In this document: positions 7,901 through 16,999 of the stretch, one piece after another
Layout: each line of letters starts with the position of its first letter
Numbering within the stretch: the first letter of the stretch is position 1
NCBI RefSeq assembly: GCF_029360805.1
Contig: NZ_JARKNC010000001.1
Coordinates: 124,001 to 188,000, forward strand
Origin: Daejeonella sp. JGW-45
Lineage (GTDB): Bacteria > Bacteroidota > Bacteroidia > Sphingobacteriales > Sphingobacteriaceae
Direction of reading: 5' to 3'
Length of the DNA: 64,000 bases
Translations under genes and position numbers: made by a program
The notes under the pieces: model-generated
What the model was told of the DNA's origin: nothing
The model's database searches: none
Seen by the model: only the letters and a program-made list of their open reading frames with translations

Positions 7901-10900
7901 CCGGTAAAAGCAGCGCCGGCTTGCCAGGTTCCGCCGCCGTCAATACTGAATTGATAAGAGCCAGATCCGCCCGAAACTCCGGTAAAGGTTATTGTTCCAT
8001 CTGCCGCCCCAAAACAGCTCACATTCGTACTGCCAGCTAAAGCAGCTAAGGGGGCTGATGGCTGGGTAATCGTAGCAGAACCCGAACCCGAATTCGAACA
8101 TAAGGCATCAGAAACGGATTCAATTGTATAGGTTTTGGTAGAGGTCGCGCTGACTGAAAAGCTATAGGAATTGGTATTGATGTTAGGGATGGTAAATGAG
8201 CCCGTTCCGTCAGAATAGGTAATAGTCCAGGGCGCGGTACCGGTCAGCGCAACATTCAGCGTTGCATCCGCCCCATAACAAACAGTAGCATCTCCGCTGA
8301 TCGCGGCAGTAGGCAGCGGGTTCACAAGAATGGTATATACGCTTACCGGACCCGGGCATCCATCGGAGATGGGAACGATCGTGTAAGTTACTGTTCCGGG
8401 GCTGGTACCCGAATTAAAGAGGGTTTGGGAAGGAAGCTGTGTTTGATTTGTCCCCGTACTTTGGAAACCTGTTATTGAACCTGAAACTGTAGTCGTCCAG
8501 TTAAATGTAGTTCCGGCGACTTCCGAACTCAGGTTAACTGCGGCACTCGGACTACCAGAGCAAACCGTCTGGCTTAAAGCTATCGAGCTGAGAAGCTTTG
8601 GCGGTGGATTCACATGGATGACATACGTGGTTGCCGGACCAGGGCATCCGTTTGCGCTAGCAATAATGGTATAGGTAACTGTACCTTCAACGGTTCCGCT
8701 ATTGCTGATCAGCTCTGCCGGAATATTTCCTGTTCCACTAGCCGTAAATCCTGTGATATTACCGGAGGAGGGAACCGCGGTCCAGGAAAAAGTGGCTCCG
8801 GCGACATCGGATGTCAGGACCACTTCAGTGGTGCTGACGCCTGCACAGGTTACCTGGTTTAGAGGGGCATTGGTGATCCTGGGTAAAGGGTTTACAGTTA
8901 TCTGGTAGCTCATTGAAGGTCCGCTGCAATCACCGGCGTTAGCTGTAACTGTTACTGTTCCCGTTATTGGACTTGTTCCGTTATTGATAGCAGTAAAAGC
9001 AGGAAGTGATCCGTTGCCGCTATAGGTGGCGCCCAGGCCTGTGACTGTCCACGCAAAGGTGGCTCCGGGAATGTTGCTCGTAAATATTTGCTCAGGAATC
9101 GTGGACCCATGACAGGCTGGCATGTTCGGAACCGCAACAATAACCGGCAGCGGATCAATTGTAATAGTGAAACTAACTGGATCACCGGCGCATCCATTCA
9201 GGGTGGGTATAACGGTAATCGTGGCAGTGATTGGGCTGTTGGTCGTATTCGTACCCGTAAAAGAGGGCAGGGCACCAGAACCGCTGCCTGCGAGTCCTAT
9301 CGCAGTATTTGAGTTTATCCAGCTATATGTGGCACCGGCTGGTGTGCTGATAAACGCACTGGCCGTAACAGTAGATGAGGCACAATATCGTAAATCAGGA
9401 GGCTGATTTACGATCGGCCGTTTGTTCACGACTACGGTAAAAGGCTCTGCATCACTGACACATTCCGCATCAGACACAGTCACCACATAATTTCCAGCCA
9501 TCGAAATATCTGCGTTTGGCCGGGTCATAGTGCCTGTTGATTCAGTGAGAGTATACCCTCCCGGCCCGGTCCAGTGATATTTCGCCCCGGGTATGGTAGT
9601 TTTAACTGAAACTATGATCGTTTGTCCTTCACACACAGGGCTGTTCGTTGTATTTAAATCCGGCGCTGCCGGCGCACCCGGGCTCGAGATCGTAAGAATC
9701 GGGCCTGCAGTAACACACCCGTTTGAACTTTTTACCATTACCGCATAACTTCCAGGAGAAAGACCGGAAAAGGTTCCTCCCGTAGAATATGCGCCGCCGC
9801 CGTTTATGGAGTATTCGAGAGGAGAATCCCCGGAAGCAGTGATTGTAATTGTTCCATTATTCGCACCACAAGAGGTCTCATCCGTTGCAATTGCTGAAAC
9901 TGTAGGCAACGGATTCACAGTAATTACATAAGAAGAAGGAGTACCTGCACACCCATTAACATAAGGGGTTACCGTTATCGTAGCTGAACCACTGCCAGTA
10001 GCTGTAAAACTGGGCACGTTGCCGGAACCGCCAGCGGGAAGTCCGATCGCAGTATTTGAATTCGTCCAGGTATACGTGGCCCCTGCCGGAGTGCTGGAAA
10101 AATTAGTTGCAGATACGGTATTGCCCTCGCAAACAGAAAAATCTGCAGGAACAGTGACCACGGCCGTGGGACTAACCCTTATGGTATAACTTGAGGATGG
10201 GCCGATACAGTCGTTCAGAACCGGCGTCACCGTTATTGTGGCTATTATTGCGCTTGTTGTTCCATTAGCAGCCGTAAACGACGGCACATCACCAGAACCG
10301 CCGGCTGCGAGCCCGATCGCCGGATTTGAGTTTGTCCAGGTGAAGCTCGCACCGCCGGGCGAGCTGCTGAATGCGGTAATTGGAACAACAACTCCAGGAC
10401 ATACCACCGAATTGGAAGGTACCGTGGCAACGGGCATAGGATTGACCGTTATTACGGCTGCATTTGAAGTAACCGTTCCGCAGCTATTGGTTATCACGAC
10501 ATCGTATGAAGCCGCATCTGAATTAGCTACAGAGGCTATGTTAAAAGTGGCAGCATTTGCACCGTTAATGTCAAAACCATTCTTTCTCCACTGGTATGAC
10601 ATGGCGGTGGTGCTGGTAGCTGTTACACTCAGGTTGAGGCTTGATCCAATACAAACGCCATCGCTGAGGGGCTGTACAGTTATTGCCGGGATGGAGTTAA
10701 CGGTGACACAAACTGTTGTCGAATATTTATCGCTGGCATCAATACTTCCTGCACTACCGGTACAAATATTATCTACTAATGCCCGGTAACATGTCCCTGA
10801 AGTTAACCCTGAATAGGTAAGCGTATTAGTATTATTATTGATGGGTGTCCAGGTCACCCCTCCATCGGCGGATGACTCCCATTGCAAAACCGGCCCGGTA

Positions 10901-11397
10901 TTTCCGGAAACAGTCAGAGTCCCACTTGCAGGCGAACAGGCGATCAGGTCACCCGTGATAGTACCCCCACTTGTCGCAGAAGCATTTTGAGAATAGTATA
11001 AAAAGACAGGTTGTGAAGTATTTGAGCATCCTGCACCGGAGTTGGTAACGATCCGTCTGATCCGGTAATCGCCTGAAGCATTGCCGGCAGGGGTCAGTAC
11101 ATAATTAGTAATATCATTTTTCGAAATATCTGCGGAGTTCACCGGAACTCCGCCTCCATTGACAATGGTTGAATAAGGCGATCCACTGAAGGACACCTCC
11201 CATCGAAAGGTATTTCCCGTTCCGGTTGGCGCAGTGCCCTTTATTACCTGGTATGAATTGTCGCCACAAGCCGTATTATAAACGGGCTGTCCACCTACGA
11301 ATGCCAAAGTATTAGGACCGCATTGCGCAAATATGTCGGGAATCCAAGCCTGAAGGATAAAAAGGGAACAGACTAATATTCTGGAAATGAGCTTCAT
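4921..11397 (-). CDS. Giant SprB-repeat surface protein with type IX secretion (type B) C-terminal domain
   Basis: The 2158-residue protein is predicted to cross the outer membrane by the type IX system and stay on the surface as an adhesin or gliding-type filament. Residues 1-24 are a signal peptide. Residues about 230-1060 hold an Ig-like unit and six PKD-like units recognisable by GATYTWTNSNTAIGL variants, with one isolated SprB-like unit near 510. Residues about 1115-1835 carry nine consecutive SprB repeats (NVSCFGGADG, then SGGTAPY and WSNG). A cadherin-like Ig unit (VAVDDPF, about 1836-1935), a Calx-beta unit (TPAISNVTEG) and a CHU_C/T9SS type B sorting domain (FSPNGDG, VRIFNRWGNEVF) follow. 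It is transcribed alone. Confidence 0.93.
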   Translation of the reverse strand: MKLISRILVCSLFILQAWIPDIFAQCGPNTLAFVGGQPVYNTACGDNSYQVIKGTAPTGTGNTFRWEVSFSGSPYSTIVNGGGVPVNSADISKNDITNYVLTPAGNASGDYRIRRIVTNSGAGCSNTSQPVFLYYSQNASATSGGTITGDLIACSPASGTLTVSGNTGPVLQWESSADGGVTWTPINNNTNTLTYSGLTSGTCYRALVDNICTGSAGSIDASDKYSTTVCVTVNSIPAITVQPLSDGVCIGSSLNLSVTATSTTAMSYQWRKNGFDINGANAATFNIASVANSDAASYDVVITNSCGTVTSNAAVITVNPMPVATVPSNSVVCPGVVVPITAFSSSPGGASFTWTNSNPAIGLAAGGSGDVPSFTAANGTTSAIIATITVTPVLNDCIGPSSSYTIRVSPTAVVTVPADFSVCEGNTVSATNFSSTPAGATYTWTNSNTAIGLPAGGSGNVPSFTATGSGSATITVTPYVNGCAGTPSSYVITVNPLPTVSAIATDETSCGANNGTITITASGDSPLEYSINGGGAYSTGGTFSGLSPGSYAVMVKSSNGCVTAGPILTISSPGAPAAPDLNTTNSPVCEGQTIIVSVKTTIPGAKYHWTGPGGYTLTESTGTMTRPNADISMAGNYVVTVSDAECVSDAEPFTVVVNKRPIVNQPPDLRYCASSTVTASAFISTPAGATYSWINSNTAIGLAGSGSGALPSFTGTNTTNSPITATITVIPTLNGCAGDPVSFTITIDPLPVIVAVPNMPACHGSTIPEQIFTSNIPGATFAWTVTGLGATYSGNGSLPAFTAINNGTSPITGTVTVTANAGDCSGPSMSYQITVNPLPRITNAPLNQVTCAGVSTTEVVLTSDVAGATFSWTAVPSSGNITGFTASGTGNIPAELISNSGTVEGTVTYTIIASANGCPGPATTYVIHVNPPPKLLSSIALSQTVCSGSPSAAVNLSSEVAGTTFNWTTTVSGSITGFQSTGTNQTQLPSQTLFNSGTSPGTVTYTIVPISDGCPGPVSVYTILVNPLPTAAISGDATVCYGADATLNVALTGTAPWTITYSDGTGSFTIPNINTNSYSFSVSATSTKTYTIESVSDALCSNSGSGSATITQPSAPLAALAGSTNVSCFGAADGTITFTGVSGGSGSYQFSIDGGGTWQAGAAFTGLIPATYNLQVRDAGNVSCTFLVNNALVITQPAAPLTAAISGQTNVLCFGASTGSASVAASGGTAPYSYLWSNGVTQADLINVPAGTYTVNVSDVNGCTIGTALSVTITQPASALSAAANSINVSCFGGSDGSISLVSISGGSGTYEYSINGGIIWQGGTVFNNLAAGSYQVLVRDGSAPSCIFTVNASLTIGQPPALSALAAASNITCSGAADGTITISNISGGSGSYQYSIDNGAGWQNGNTFGGLAAGSYSVQMRDAVNPACVFIIDANLILSQPAVLSGTVEFRNVTCRGAADGSITVVNAAGGYGNYEYSKDEGISWQGSPVFSNLLPGTYHIQIRDLANPNCRQVLNSNVIIREAAEPLVSGITGIVNIDCFGSSTGAVALFVRGGVAPYTYAWSNGMTSRDIRNVPAGTYSVTITDSYNCISMQTVIINQPSEPISISFSKNDVKCFGESNGSVSLTVSGGTAPYRYIWSNGRTTKDLINLTAGTYTVTITDAKACSQTQEITIGQPVQALALSVAKTNVSCFGGADGVIDLTVSGGTAPYSYNWSTGQRTASLNGIPQGSYSVTILDANGCSLTRNVTITQPSAPLRVSLTVKNTVCRTSSDGMLTAVVSGGTAPYRLSWKDHPQTSNVLSGLPAGLYEINVTDALGCTFSASAEVIAGVCPPVAVDDPFKTYEDAAVSGTTAPNDFDRESLALTFSLAAQPENGSIIFRGDGSFTYTPVAGYWGTEVIPYKICNTAGVCNTANLIIQVVPYTIVHLTPAISNVTEGRKITITARLEKPYKDDAVIKIAYSGAAIRDRDYALLDQYMQLLIPKGQLVTTQKITVAALTDDIDEDEEIINVQIASTSDPEVRIGRSAIVVIGDVYPPVISDLVKDSEPLPNPDIKIDPLFSPNGDGLGNDTFIIENIVSFPDNEVRIFNRWGNEVFTMNGYDERERVFKGYANTGMLTNTNVPLVDGVYYYLIKTRRTLNGEVITAINKGYLILKR

Positions 11398-11598
11398 GCC
11401 TCTGACGAGATATTAAAAATCGAGCGCCCTTGAAGAGAACCGTCAGAATTATACGAAATCGCGCAAAATTGGTTACAAAATCGTGCATCCTTCATTCAAC
11501 TGACAGATCCTTCTGATACGCTTAAGCCCGGTTTAAATAAAAGTAGATGCAAGATAAATATTTCTACCATAGGGAATCTTAAGCTATATCAGAATTTA

Positions 11599-13254
11599 CT
11601 ACCAGTAGATACTATATAGCGCCACTATGATACCGATCACGATAAGCGCACCGACAGTAAAGGAAGGCGCGGTTTTAAACATGCTGCTATCCACTTCAAG
11701 TCCATTGGGTTTAATGCCTTTGCGATTCTCGTAGATACTGATGAAGAACATCACAATCACGCAGATCAGGAATACGAATCCCATCCTGTCGATGAACGGT
11801 ATTTCATAAACGCCATCTGCATTCAGCACCGCGAAACCGGATGAATGAAGAAATTCGAGGTTAACGTAATCCGGCGAAACCTTAAACAAGCAGGAAAGAA
11901 TAAACCCTCCGATAGTCGCAAAAAGTGCGGCATTCGAAGTAGTTTTTTTCCAGAAGAATCCTAGCAGGAACATGGCAAAGATACCCGGGGATACAAACCC
12001 GGTATACTCCTGTATGTATTGGAAGCCACCTTTTTTATCAATACCTAAGTAGGGCGCGATAGCCACTGCAAGGATCATGGAAATGACAATAACCCACCGG
12101 CCTACCTGAACCTGCTTCTTTTCATCCGCATCCGGGTTCAATTTTTTTTTGTAGATGTCAAGGGTAAAGATCGTTGCTATGCTGTTAGCTTTCCCGGCGA
12201 GTGAAGCCACTACTGCCGCGGTTAATGCCGCAAACGATAAGCCCTTCAACCCCACAGGTAACAAATTAAGCAGCACCGGATAAGCACGGTCTGCCACCAC
12301 TTCGCCGTTCTGAAGCATCTCTGTTGCGAACACTCCTTCTTTATAAAGAACAAATGCTGCTATTCCCGGAAGCACTACAATTACGGGCATCAGTAATTTC
12401 AAAAATGCAGCAAACAGGATTCCACTGCGCGCGGTTTTAAGATCCGCACCAAGTGCCCGCTGGGTGATATATTGATTGCAGCCCCAATAGTTCAGGTTCA
12501 CGATCCACATACCGCCGACTAAAATAGTAAGGCCCGGCAAGTCTATAAAATGGGGATCCTCTTTCTTAAAGATCATATCGAAATGACCGCCTGCATTCTG
12601 GGTCATCAGGTTAAAACCGTTTAAGGGGCCGGCAGACCCATAATGCTGGGCAACCAGATCAAGGGCAAGGTAGGTGGTCACTAAGCCCCCGAGTATGAGA
12701 AATACCACCTGTATAACATCCGTATAGCCTATCACATTCATCCCGCCCAGGGTAATAACGATGGCGAACACCGCCAGGGCTATCATACACAGGCCGAGAT
12801 CAAGCCCTGATATACTGCTTATCGCGAGAGCCCCGAGGTATAAAATAGACGTAAGGTTAACCACTACATAAAGCAAAAGCCAGAAAACGGCCATGATCAT
12901 TGCCACCGTATCGTTATACCGGGTTTTCAGGAACTGCGGCATGGTGTAGATCTTATTCTTAATATAGATCGGGATAAAAAACACAGCCACAATAATAAGA
13001 GTTACTGCAGCCAGCCATTCATAGGCGGCGATAGCCAGCCCCATGGAAAACCCGGAGCCGCTCATGCCAATAAACTGTTCTGCTGAAATGTTCGAAGCTA
13101 TCAGTGAAGCCCCGATAGCCCACCAGGTAAGTGAATCCTTAGCCAGGAAATAATCTTTAGAATCTTCGTGTTTTTTGCGATTATAGACATATAAACCATA
13201 AGCACTTACAATCAGGAAGTAGATTAGAAATACAATGTAATCGGGCGTCTGCAT
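11599..13254 (-). CDS. Sodium/solute symporter (SSS family, vSGLT-like)
   Basis: This 551-residue polytopic protein has about 14 hydrophobic segments, the usual size for the SSS/SGLT family. The motif ASLIASNISAEQFIGMSGSG in the first transmembrane region is characteristic of sodium-coupled sugar carriers such as vSGLT, and GGMNVIGYTDVIQ is the family signature. It probably imports a sugar or similar solute using the sodium gradient; the actual substrate cannot be assigned. It is downstream of ansA on the same strand, separated by 185 bp containing a heptamer array, so it likely has its own promoter. Confidence 0.88.
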   Translation of the reverse strand: MQTPDYIVFLIYFLIVSAYGLYVYNRKKHEDSKDYFLAKDSLTWWAIGASLIASNISAEQFIGMSGSGFSMGLAIAAYEWLAAVTLIIVAVFFIPIYIKNKIYTMPQFLKTRYNDTVAMIMAVFWLLLYVVVNLTSILYLGALAISSISGLDLGLCMIALAVFAIVITLGGMNVIGYTDVIQVVFLILGGLVTTYLALDLVAQHYGSAGPLNGFNLMTQNAGGHFDMIFKKEDPHFIDLPGLTILVGGMWIVNLNYWGCNQYITQRALGADLKTARSGILFAAFLKLLMPVIVVLPGIAAFVLYKEGVFATEMLQNGEVVADRAYPVLLNLLPVGLKGLSFAALTAAVVASLAGKANSIATIFTLDIYKKKLNPDADEKKQVQVGRWVIVISMILAVAIAPYLGIDKKGGFQYIQEYTGFVSPGIFAMFLLGFFWKKTTSNAALFATIGGFILSCLFKVSPDYVNLEFLHSSGFAVLNADGVYEIPFIDRMGFVFLICVIVMFFISIYENRKGIKPNGLEVDSSMFKTAPSFTVGALIVIGIIVALYSIYW

Positions 13255-13322
13255 TTTTTAATAGCTTGGTTAAATAAACCTATTAAAAAATTTGGAATAA
13301 ATAAGGAAGAAAGATTTGAGGA

Positions 13323-13441
13323 GTGATCAGTGATCGGTAATCAGTAATCAGTAATCAGTAATCAGTGCGAACGTACCTAACTGTTAATACAGTCACCGAT
13401 ACTGATTACTGATCACCCGGCGGAGCCACTGATTACTAATT
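13323..13441. repeat. Heptamer array pair, GTAATCA type
   Basis: Six 7-bp units run from 13323 to 13364 (GTGATCA, GTGATCG, then GTAATCA four times). Inverted units ACTGATT/ACTGATC follow at 13401-13414 and ACTGATT/ACTAATT at 13428-13441, reaching the ansA stop codon (13440-13442). Transcribed from ansA, the arms can pair and may end the message. Confidence 0.85.
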
Positions 13442-14459
13442 AAGCCAGTGTCAGCTCGCCTCTCAAATTCGTTTCCAGCAGTTCAGCAATCTTTTTCCTG
13501 TTCTTAACGTTCCCAAACAGGTACATCAGCTTGGTTACTGCAGCTTCGAATGTCATATCATAACCACTTACCACACCCATTTCCTTGAGTTGCCGGCTGG
13601 TTTCATATCTGCCCAGCTCTACCGTTCCAACCTTACATTGAGAGATATTCAGTATGAGCTTGCCATCTTTTATTGCTTCACGAAGAAGATCGAGGAACCA
13701 TTTTTGGGTTGAAGTGTTGCCTGAGCCAAAGGTTTCCATAATGATAGCTTTACAGTCGGAACAGAGGGCAGCTTTTACAATATGAGGGCTTATTCCCGGA
13801 TAGAGCTTTAACACCCCTATAGCACTATCCAGCTTTTTATGAAACTTAACAGGACCTTCCCCTGGTTTCAAAATATCGTTCTTATTAAATTCGAGGTACA
13901 CGCCGGCCTCGGCAAGCACCGGACAATTTGGCGACCTGAACGCCTCGAACTTATCAGAATTATATTTAAAGGAGCGGTTGCCACGGAATAACTTATAATC
14001 AAAATAGATACATACCTCGGGAACACAGGCCTTGCCCTTTTTCTTTTCAGCCGCAATTTCGAGCGCGGTGATCAGGTTCTCCTTGGCATCAGTGCGGATA
14101 CCGTTAACCGGGAGCTGGGAGCCCGTTAATATAACAGGTTTGTTCAGTCCTTCGATCATAAAACTCAATGCCGAAGCGGTGAAGGACATCGTGTCGGAGC
14201 CGTGAAGTATGACAAAGCCGTCGTAATCATCATAGTTGGCCTCAATCAGGGTAACCAGTTCTTTGTATATCTCCGGGCTCATGTTTGATGAATCGATGAG
14301 CGGATCAAACGAGTGTACTTTAAAACTATAGTTTAGCCTTTTCAGCTCCGGAACATTGTCTGTAATCTGATCAAAATTGAATGGAACCAGCACGCCCGTT
14401 TTAGGGTCGGTAACCATCCCGATGGTTCCACCGGTATATATAATCAGAACATTGGTCAT
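13440..14459 (-). CDS. ansA: Type I L-asparaginase
   Basis: The enzyme hydrolyses asparagine to aspartate and ammonia in the cytoplasm. The 339-residue protein begins MTNVLIIYTGGTIGM, so the catalytic threonine motif TGGTIG lies at residues 9-14. The second catalytic block LHGSDTMSFTASAL is near residue 85, followed by PVILTGSQ. There is no signal peptide, which fits the cytoplasmic type I enzyme rather than the secreted type II. TatD lies upstream on the same strand, with a heptamer array between them. The ansA stop codon touches another array. Confidence 0.95.
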   Translation of the reverse strand: MTNVLIIYTGGTIGMVTDPKTGVLVPFNFDQITDNVPELKRLNYSFKVHSFDPLIDSSNMSPEIYKELVTLIEANYDDYDGFVILHGSDTMSFTASALSFMIEGLNKPVILTGSQLPVNGIRTDAKENLITALEIAAEKKKGKACVPEVCIYFDYKLFRGNRSFKYNSDKFEAFRSPNCPVLAEAGVYLEFNKNDILKPGEGPVKFHKKLDSAIGVLKLYPGISPHIVKAALCSDCKAIIMETFGSGNTSTQKWFLDLLREAIKDGKLILNISQCKVGTVELGRYETSRQLKEMGVVSGYDMTFEAAVTKLMYLFGNVKNRKKIAELLETNLRGELTLA

Positions 14460-14507
14460 TTAATAATTGGCTGAAGGAGGGGTAAATATAAAAAATGGTA
14501 TTGAGGT

Positions 14508-14563
14508 TTGAGCTATGAGCTATCGGTTTTGGGCTGTGGGCTTTGAGCTGTGGGCTTTGAGCT
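14508..14563. repeat. Heptamer array, TTGAGCT type (8 units)
   Basis: Eight consecutive 7-bp units follow without a break: TTGAGCT, ATGAGCT, ATCGGTT, TTGGGCT, GTGGGCT, TTGAGCT, GTGGGCT, TTGAGCT. The last unit supplies two bases of the tatD stop codon (14562-14564). No inverted partner is present in this gap. Confidence 0.85.
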
Positions 14564-15329
14564 AGATGCCAAAGATGGTTTTGGAATTTGAGGTCGTTAT
14601 GCGGGCGACTTCTTCTATCGAAACCCGCTTCAGGTCGGCCAGCTTTTGTGCAACATAAACCAGGTAGCTGCTCTCATTAGGTTTGCCGCGGTAAGGAACA
14701 GGTGTCAGGTAGGGCGAATCGGTTTCCAGAACGAGATGATCCAGGCTGACATCCGCTATCACTTTATCCAGCCCCGAATTTTTGTAGGTTAACACTCCTC
14801 CTATCCCCAGGTAAAAACCAAGGTCTATAACTTTCCTTGCCTGCTCCGCAGTGCCCGTAAAACAATGAAATATCCCTTTTAACCTTGAATCTTTCAGCTC
14901 AGTGAGTATTTCAAATATCTCATCAAAAGCTTCCCGGCAATGGATCACTATCGGCAAGCCCGCTTGCTTGGCCCAGTCAATTTGTTCTCTGAATGCCAGC
15001 TTCTGATATTGGAGTGTTGTCTTATCCCAATAAAGGTCAATTCCGATCTCGCCGATAGCATAGATCTTCCCCAGATCAACGGCTTTACGGATTAATACCA
15101 GCTCCCCCGGGTAATTTTCCTTCACATCGCAGGGATGCAAGCCCAGCATCGGAAAACAATTTTCAGGATACAATTTACTAAGGTTAAATACCTGCGCGAC
15201 CGATGAAGAATCAACGTTGGGCAGAAACAACCGGTCTACTTTGTTATCAAAGCAGCGCTGCATCAACAGGGTAAGTTTTTCGGGATCTGCTTCGTAATAT
15301 AGGTGAGTGTGGGTATCAGTAAGAGTCAT
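14562..15329 (-). CDS. TatD family metal-dependent hydrolase (DNase)
   Basis: This 255-residue TIM-barrel hydrolase likely acts as a 3'-5' exonuclease or deoxyribonuclease using two metal ions. The first metal ligands are in DTHTHL at residues 5-10, followed by GEIGIDLYWD, IHCREAF, FHCFTG and LETDSPYLTP, all in the order typical for TatD proteins. The ATG at 15329 was chosen because the family normally starts with this DTHTHL strand; the track allows an in-frame start ten codons earlier. The stop codon is embedded in a heptamer array. Confidence 0.92.
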   Translation of the reverse strand: MTLTDTHTHLYYEADPEKLTLLMQRCFDNKVDRLFLPNVDSSSVAQVFNLSKLYPENCFPMLGLHPCDVKENYPGELVLIRKAVDLGKIYAIGEIGIDLYWDKTTLQYQKLAFREQIDWAKQAGLPIVIHCREAFDEIFEILTELKDSRLKGIFHCFTGTAEQARKVIDLGFYLGIGGVLTYKNSGLDKVIADVSLDHLVLETDSPYLTPVPYRGKPNESSYLVYVAQKLADLKRVSIEEVARITTSNSKTIFGI

Positions 15330-15349
15330 AGCGCAAAATACTAAAGAAG

Positions 15350-15502
15350 CAAGAATCAAGAGCCAAGAATCAAGACTTTGTGCCGTGACTATTTAAAAAT
15401 GGTCTCCTATCGATTACATTACATACATTAGACTCCATTTCTGGATAAAATATCATATCACCGATACAGTCCTGGTTCTTGGATCCTGGCTCTTGGCTCT
15501 AT
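15350..15502. repeat. Heptamer array pair, CAAGAAT type
   Basis: Four units run from 15350 to 15377 (CAAGAAT, CAAGAGC, CAAGAAT, CAAGACT). Five complementary-type units run from 15468 to 15502 (AGTCCTG, GTTCTTG, GATCCTG, GCTCTTG, GCTCTAT) and contain the TAG stop of rluB at 15499-15501. The two runs are inverted relative to each other and could pair in the rluB transcript. Confidence 0.85.
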
Positions 15503-16782
15503 TTGATCAGGTGCTTAAGCTGAATGATCTCCTTTTCTTCCAGGTAGCGCCATCTTCCTCTTGGCAGGTCCTTTTTTGTAAGATTGGAATATACTACCCG
15601 GTCGAGCTTTACGACTTCGTAGCCCAGGCTTTCAAATATCCTCCGCACGATCCGGTTCTTCCCGCTATGGATTTGAATTCCTACTTCCTTCTTGCTTCCT
15701 CCGGCCACGTAACTCACTTGGTCAGGCTTGATCAAACCATCCTCCAGCTCCAGGCCGAAAGCAATCTTATTCATGTCGCCCTGAGATAAGCTCCGGTTGA
15801 GTTCAACATTATAAAGTTTGGTAATATTATTCTTTGGATGGGATAGCTTATCGGCCAGGTCGCCATCATTGGTCATCAGTAAAAGACCTGTTGTGTTACG
15901 GTCCAGGCGGCCCACAGGATAAATTCTCTCCCTGGAGGCTTTTTCTACAAGACTCATCACGGTTTTACGCTCCTGCGGATCGTCTGTGGTTGTGATGTAA
16001 TCTTTAGGTTTATTGAGAAGTACGTATACTATCTTCTCCCGCTTGAGGCTTTGCCCGTTATAGCGGACCTGGTCTTTTGCAGGATCGACCTTGGCACCAA
16101 GCTCTGTTACAGGTACTCCGTTTACCGACACTACGCCTGCCGCGATCAATTCATCGGCCTTCCGGCGGGAGCAGATCCCTGCGTTTGCGATAAACCTGTT
16201 TAACCTTATCAGGCCATCATCCTTGGCGGCCGCAGGCTTCTTGCTTCTTTTATTATCGAACCTTTCTTCCGAACTCCATTTTTTGTCATCGGTTCTGAAT
16301 TTAGGCTTTTCCGATGTACTTGAAAATTCTGCGGAACGGGAACGAAAAGGCTTATCGCTAAACTTTTTCGAGGGGGCATTCTTATCGGAAAACTTGTCAC
16401 CGTATGGCTTTCTCTCAGCCTGTGACTTGTCGCCATACGCCTTTCTGTCGCTGAACGACCTGTCTCCATAAGGCTTCCTCTCGCCCTGCGGACGATTCGG
16501 GTAAGGCTTTCTTTCGGCACGGTCGCCGCTGTCTGACCGGCCAAAGCTTTTCGGGCTTCGTTTTTCACCAGAGAATCCGCCACCAGATTTATCATCTGAC
16601 CGTTTTGCTCCGGTTTTGAAGGGCTTTTTGAAATCATCGCCAAACAATTTCCTTTTCGTGTTGTTACTGCTTTCGGATCTGTCTGATTTACCCTTGACGG
16701 CAGAACCGGCGGCAGGTTTAAACGACCGGTTTGGTTTTTCGGATTTGTCGTCCCGACTGTTCCTTTTGTTTTTGAATGGCAT
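15499..16782 (-). CDS. rluB: 23S rRNA pseudouridine synthase, RluB/RsuA family, with long basic N-terminal extension
   Basis: The protein has 427 residues, far longer than the usual 240-290. Residues about 1-190 are a low-complexity Lys/Arg/Ser/Asp extension with repeats such as ERKPYGDK and DRKAYGDK. Residues about 193-240 are an S4 RNA-binding domain (RLNRFIANAGICSRRKADELI). The catalytic domain carries the active aspartate in GRLDRNTTGLLL and ends near the C-terminus. The enzyme should isomerise a uridine in the 23S rRNA. A TATCTTTG box lies 30 bp upstream. The target site (RluB versus RluE/RsuA) is inferred from family resemblance only. Confidence 0.9.
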   Translation of the reverse strand: MPFKNKRNSRDDKSEKPNRSFKPAAGSAVKGKSDRSESSNNTKRKLFGDDFKKPFKTGAKRSDDKSGGGFSGEKRSPKSFGRSDSGDRAERKPYPNRPQGERKPYGDRSFSDRKAYGDKSQAERKPYGDKFSDKNAPSKKFSDKPFRSRSAEFSSTSEKPKFRTDDKKWSSEERFDNKRSKKPAAAKDDGLIRLNRFIANAGICSRRKADELIAAGVVSVNGVPVTELGAKVDPAKDQVRYNGQSLKREKIVYVLLNKPKDYITTTDDPQERKTVMSLVEKASRERIYPVGRLDRNTTGLLLMTNDGDLADKLSHPKNNITKLYNVELNRSLSQGDMNKIAFGLELEDGLIKPDQVSYVAGGSKKEVGIQIHSGKNRIVRRIFESLGYEVVKLDRVVYSNLTKKDLPRGRWRYLEEKEIIQLKHLIK

Positions 16783-16811
16783 GGTTAAGTTTTATCTCTC
16801 AAAAGAGGCAA

Positions 16812-16819
16812 CAAAGATA
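16812..16819 (-). promoter_or_regulatory. -7 promoter box for rluB
   Basis: The reverse strand reads TATCTTTG, an exact TAnnTTTG box, 29 bp before the rluB start. No TTTG at normal -33 spacing is seen. Confidence 0.5.
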
Positions 16820-16926
16820 CGCAAAAATAAGCAACTAGAGGTGGAGGAGGTCAAAAAATCAAACCTGGAATCAACCTAGAAAACTAAGACTTAAAGCGGT
16901 CATTTACAAGGGTGAAATTATAACTA

Positions 16927-16958
16927 TTTGATAATTAGGTATATATTTTATACCTTTG
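16927..16958 (+). promoter_or_regulatory. Promoter with overlapping palindrome, lytic transglycosylase
   Basis: A -33 TTTG (16927-16930) and a -7 TACCTTTG (16951-16958) are separated by 20 bp, matching the Bacteroidota consensus. The palindrome AGGTATA-TATTT-TATACCT (16937-16955) lies in the spacer and runs into the -7 box, so it could be an operator. Confidence 0.65.
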
Positions 16959-16999
16959 TCAAAAGGTATTAATATTTGGAACTAAAAAGAAAGGTAAAA

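Noticed and set aside
10238-10789. Plus-strand frames inside the giant adhesin gene
   Set aside because: They are antisense shadows of low-complexity Thr/Val/Ala-rich repeats; the reverse-strand gene is complete with signal peptide and sorting domain.
13323-13438. Heptamer arrays as a CRISPR array
   Set aside because: Units are contiguous with no spacers of constant length, and no cas genes are present.
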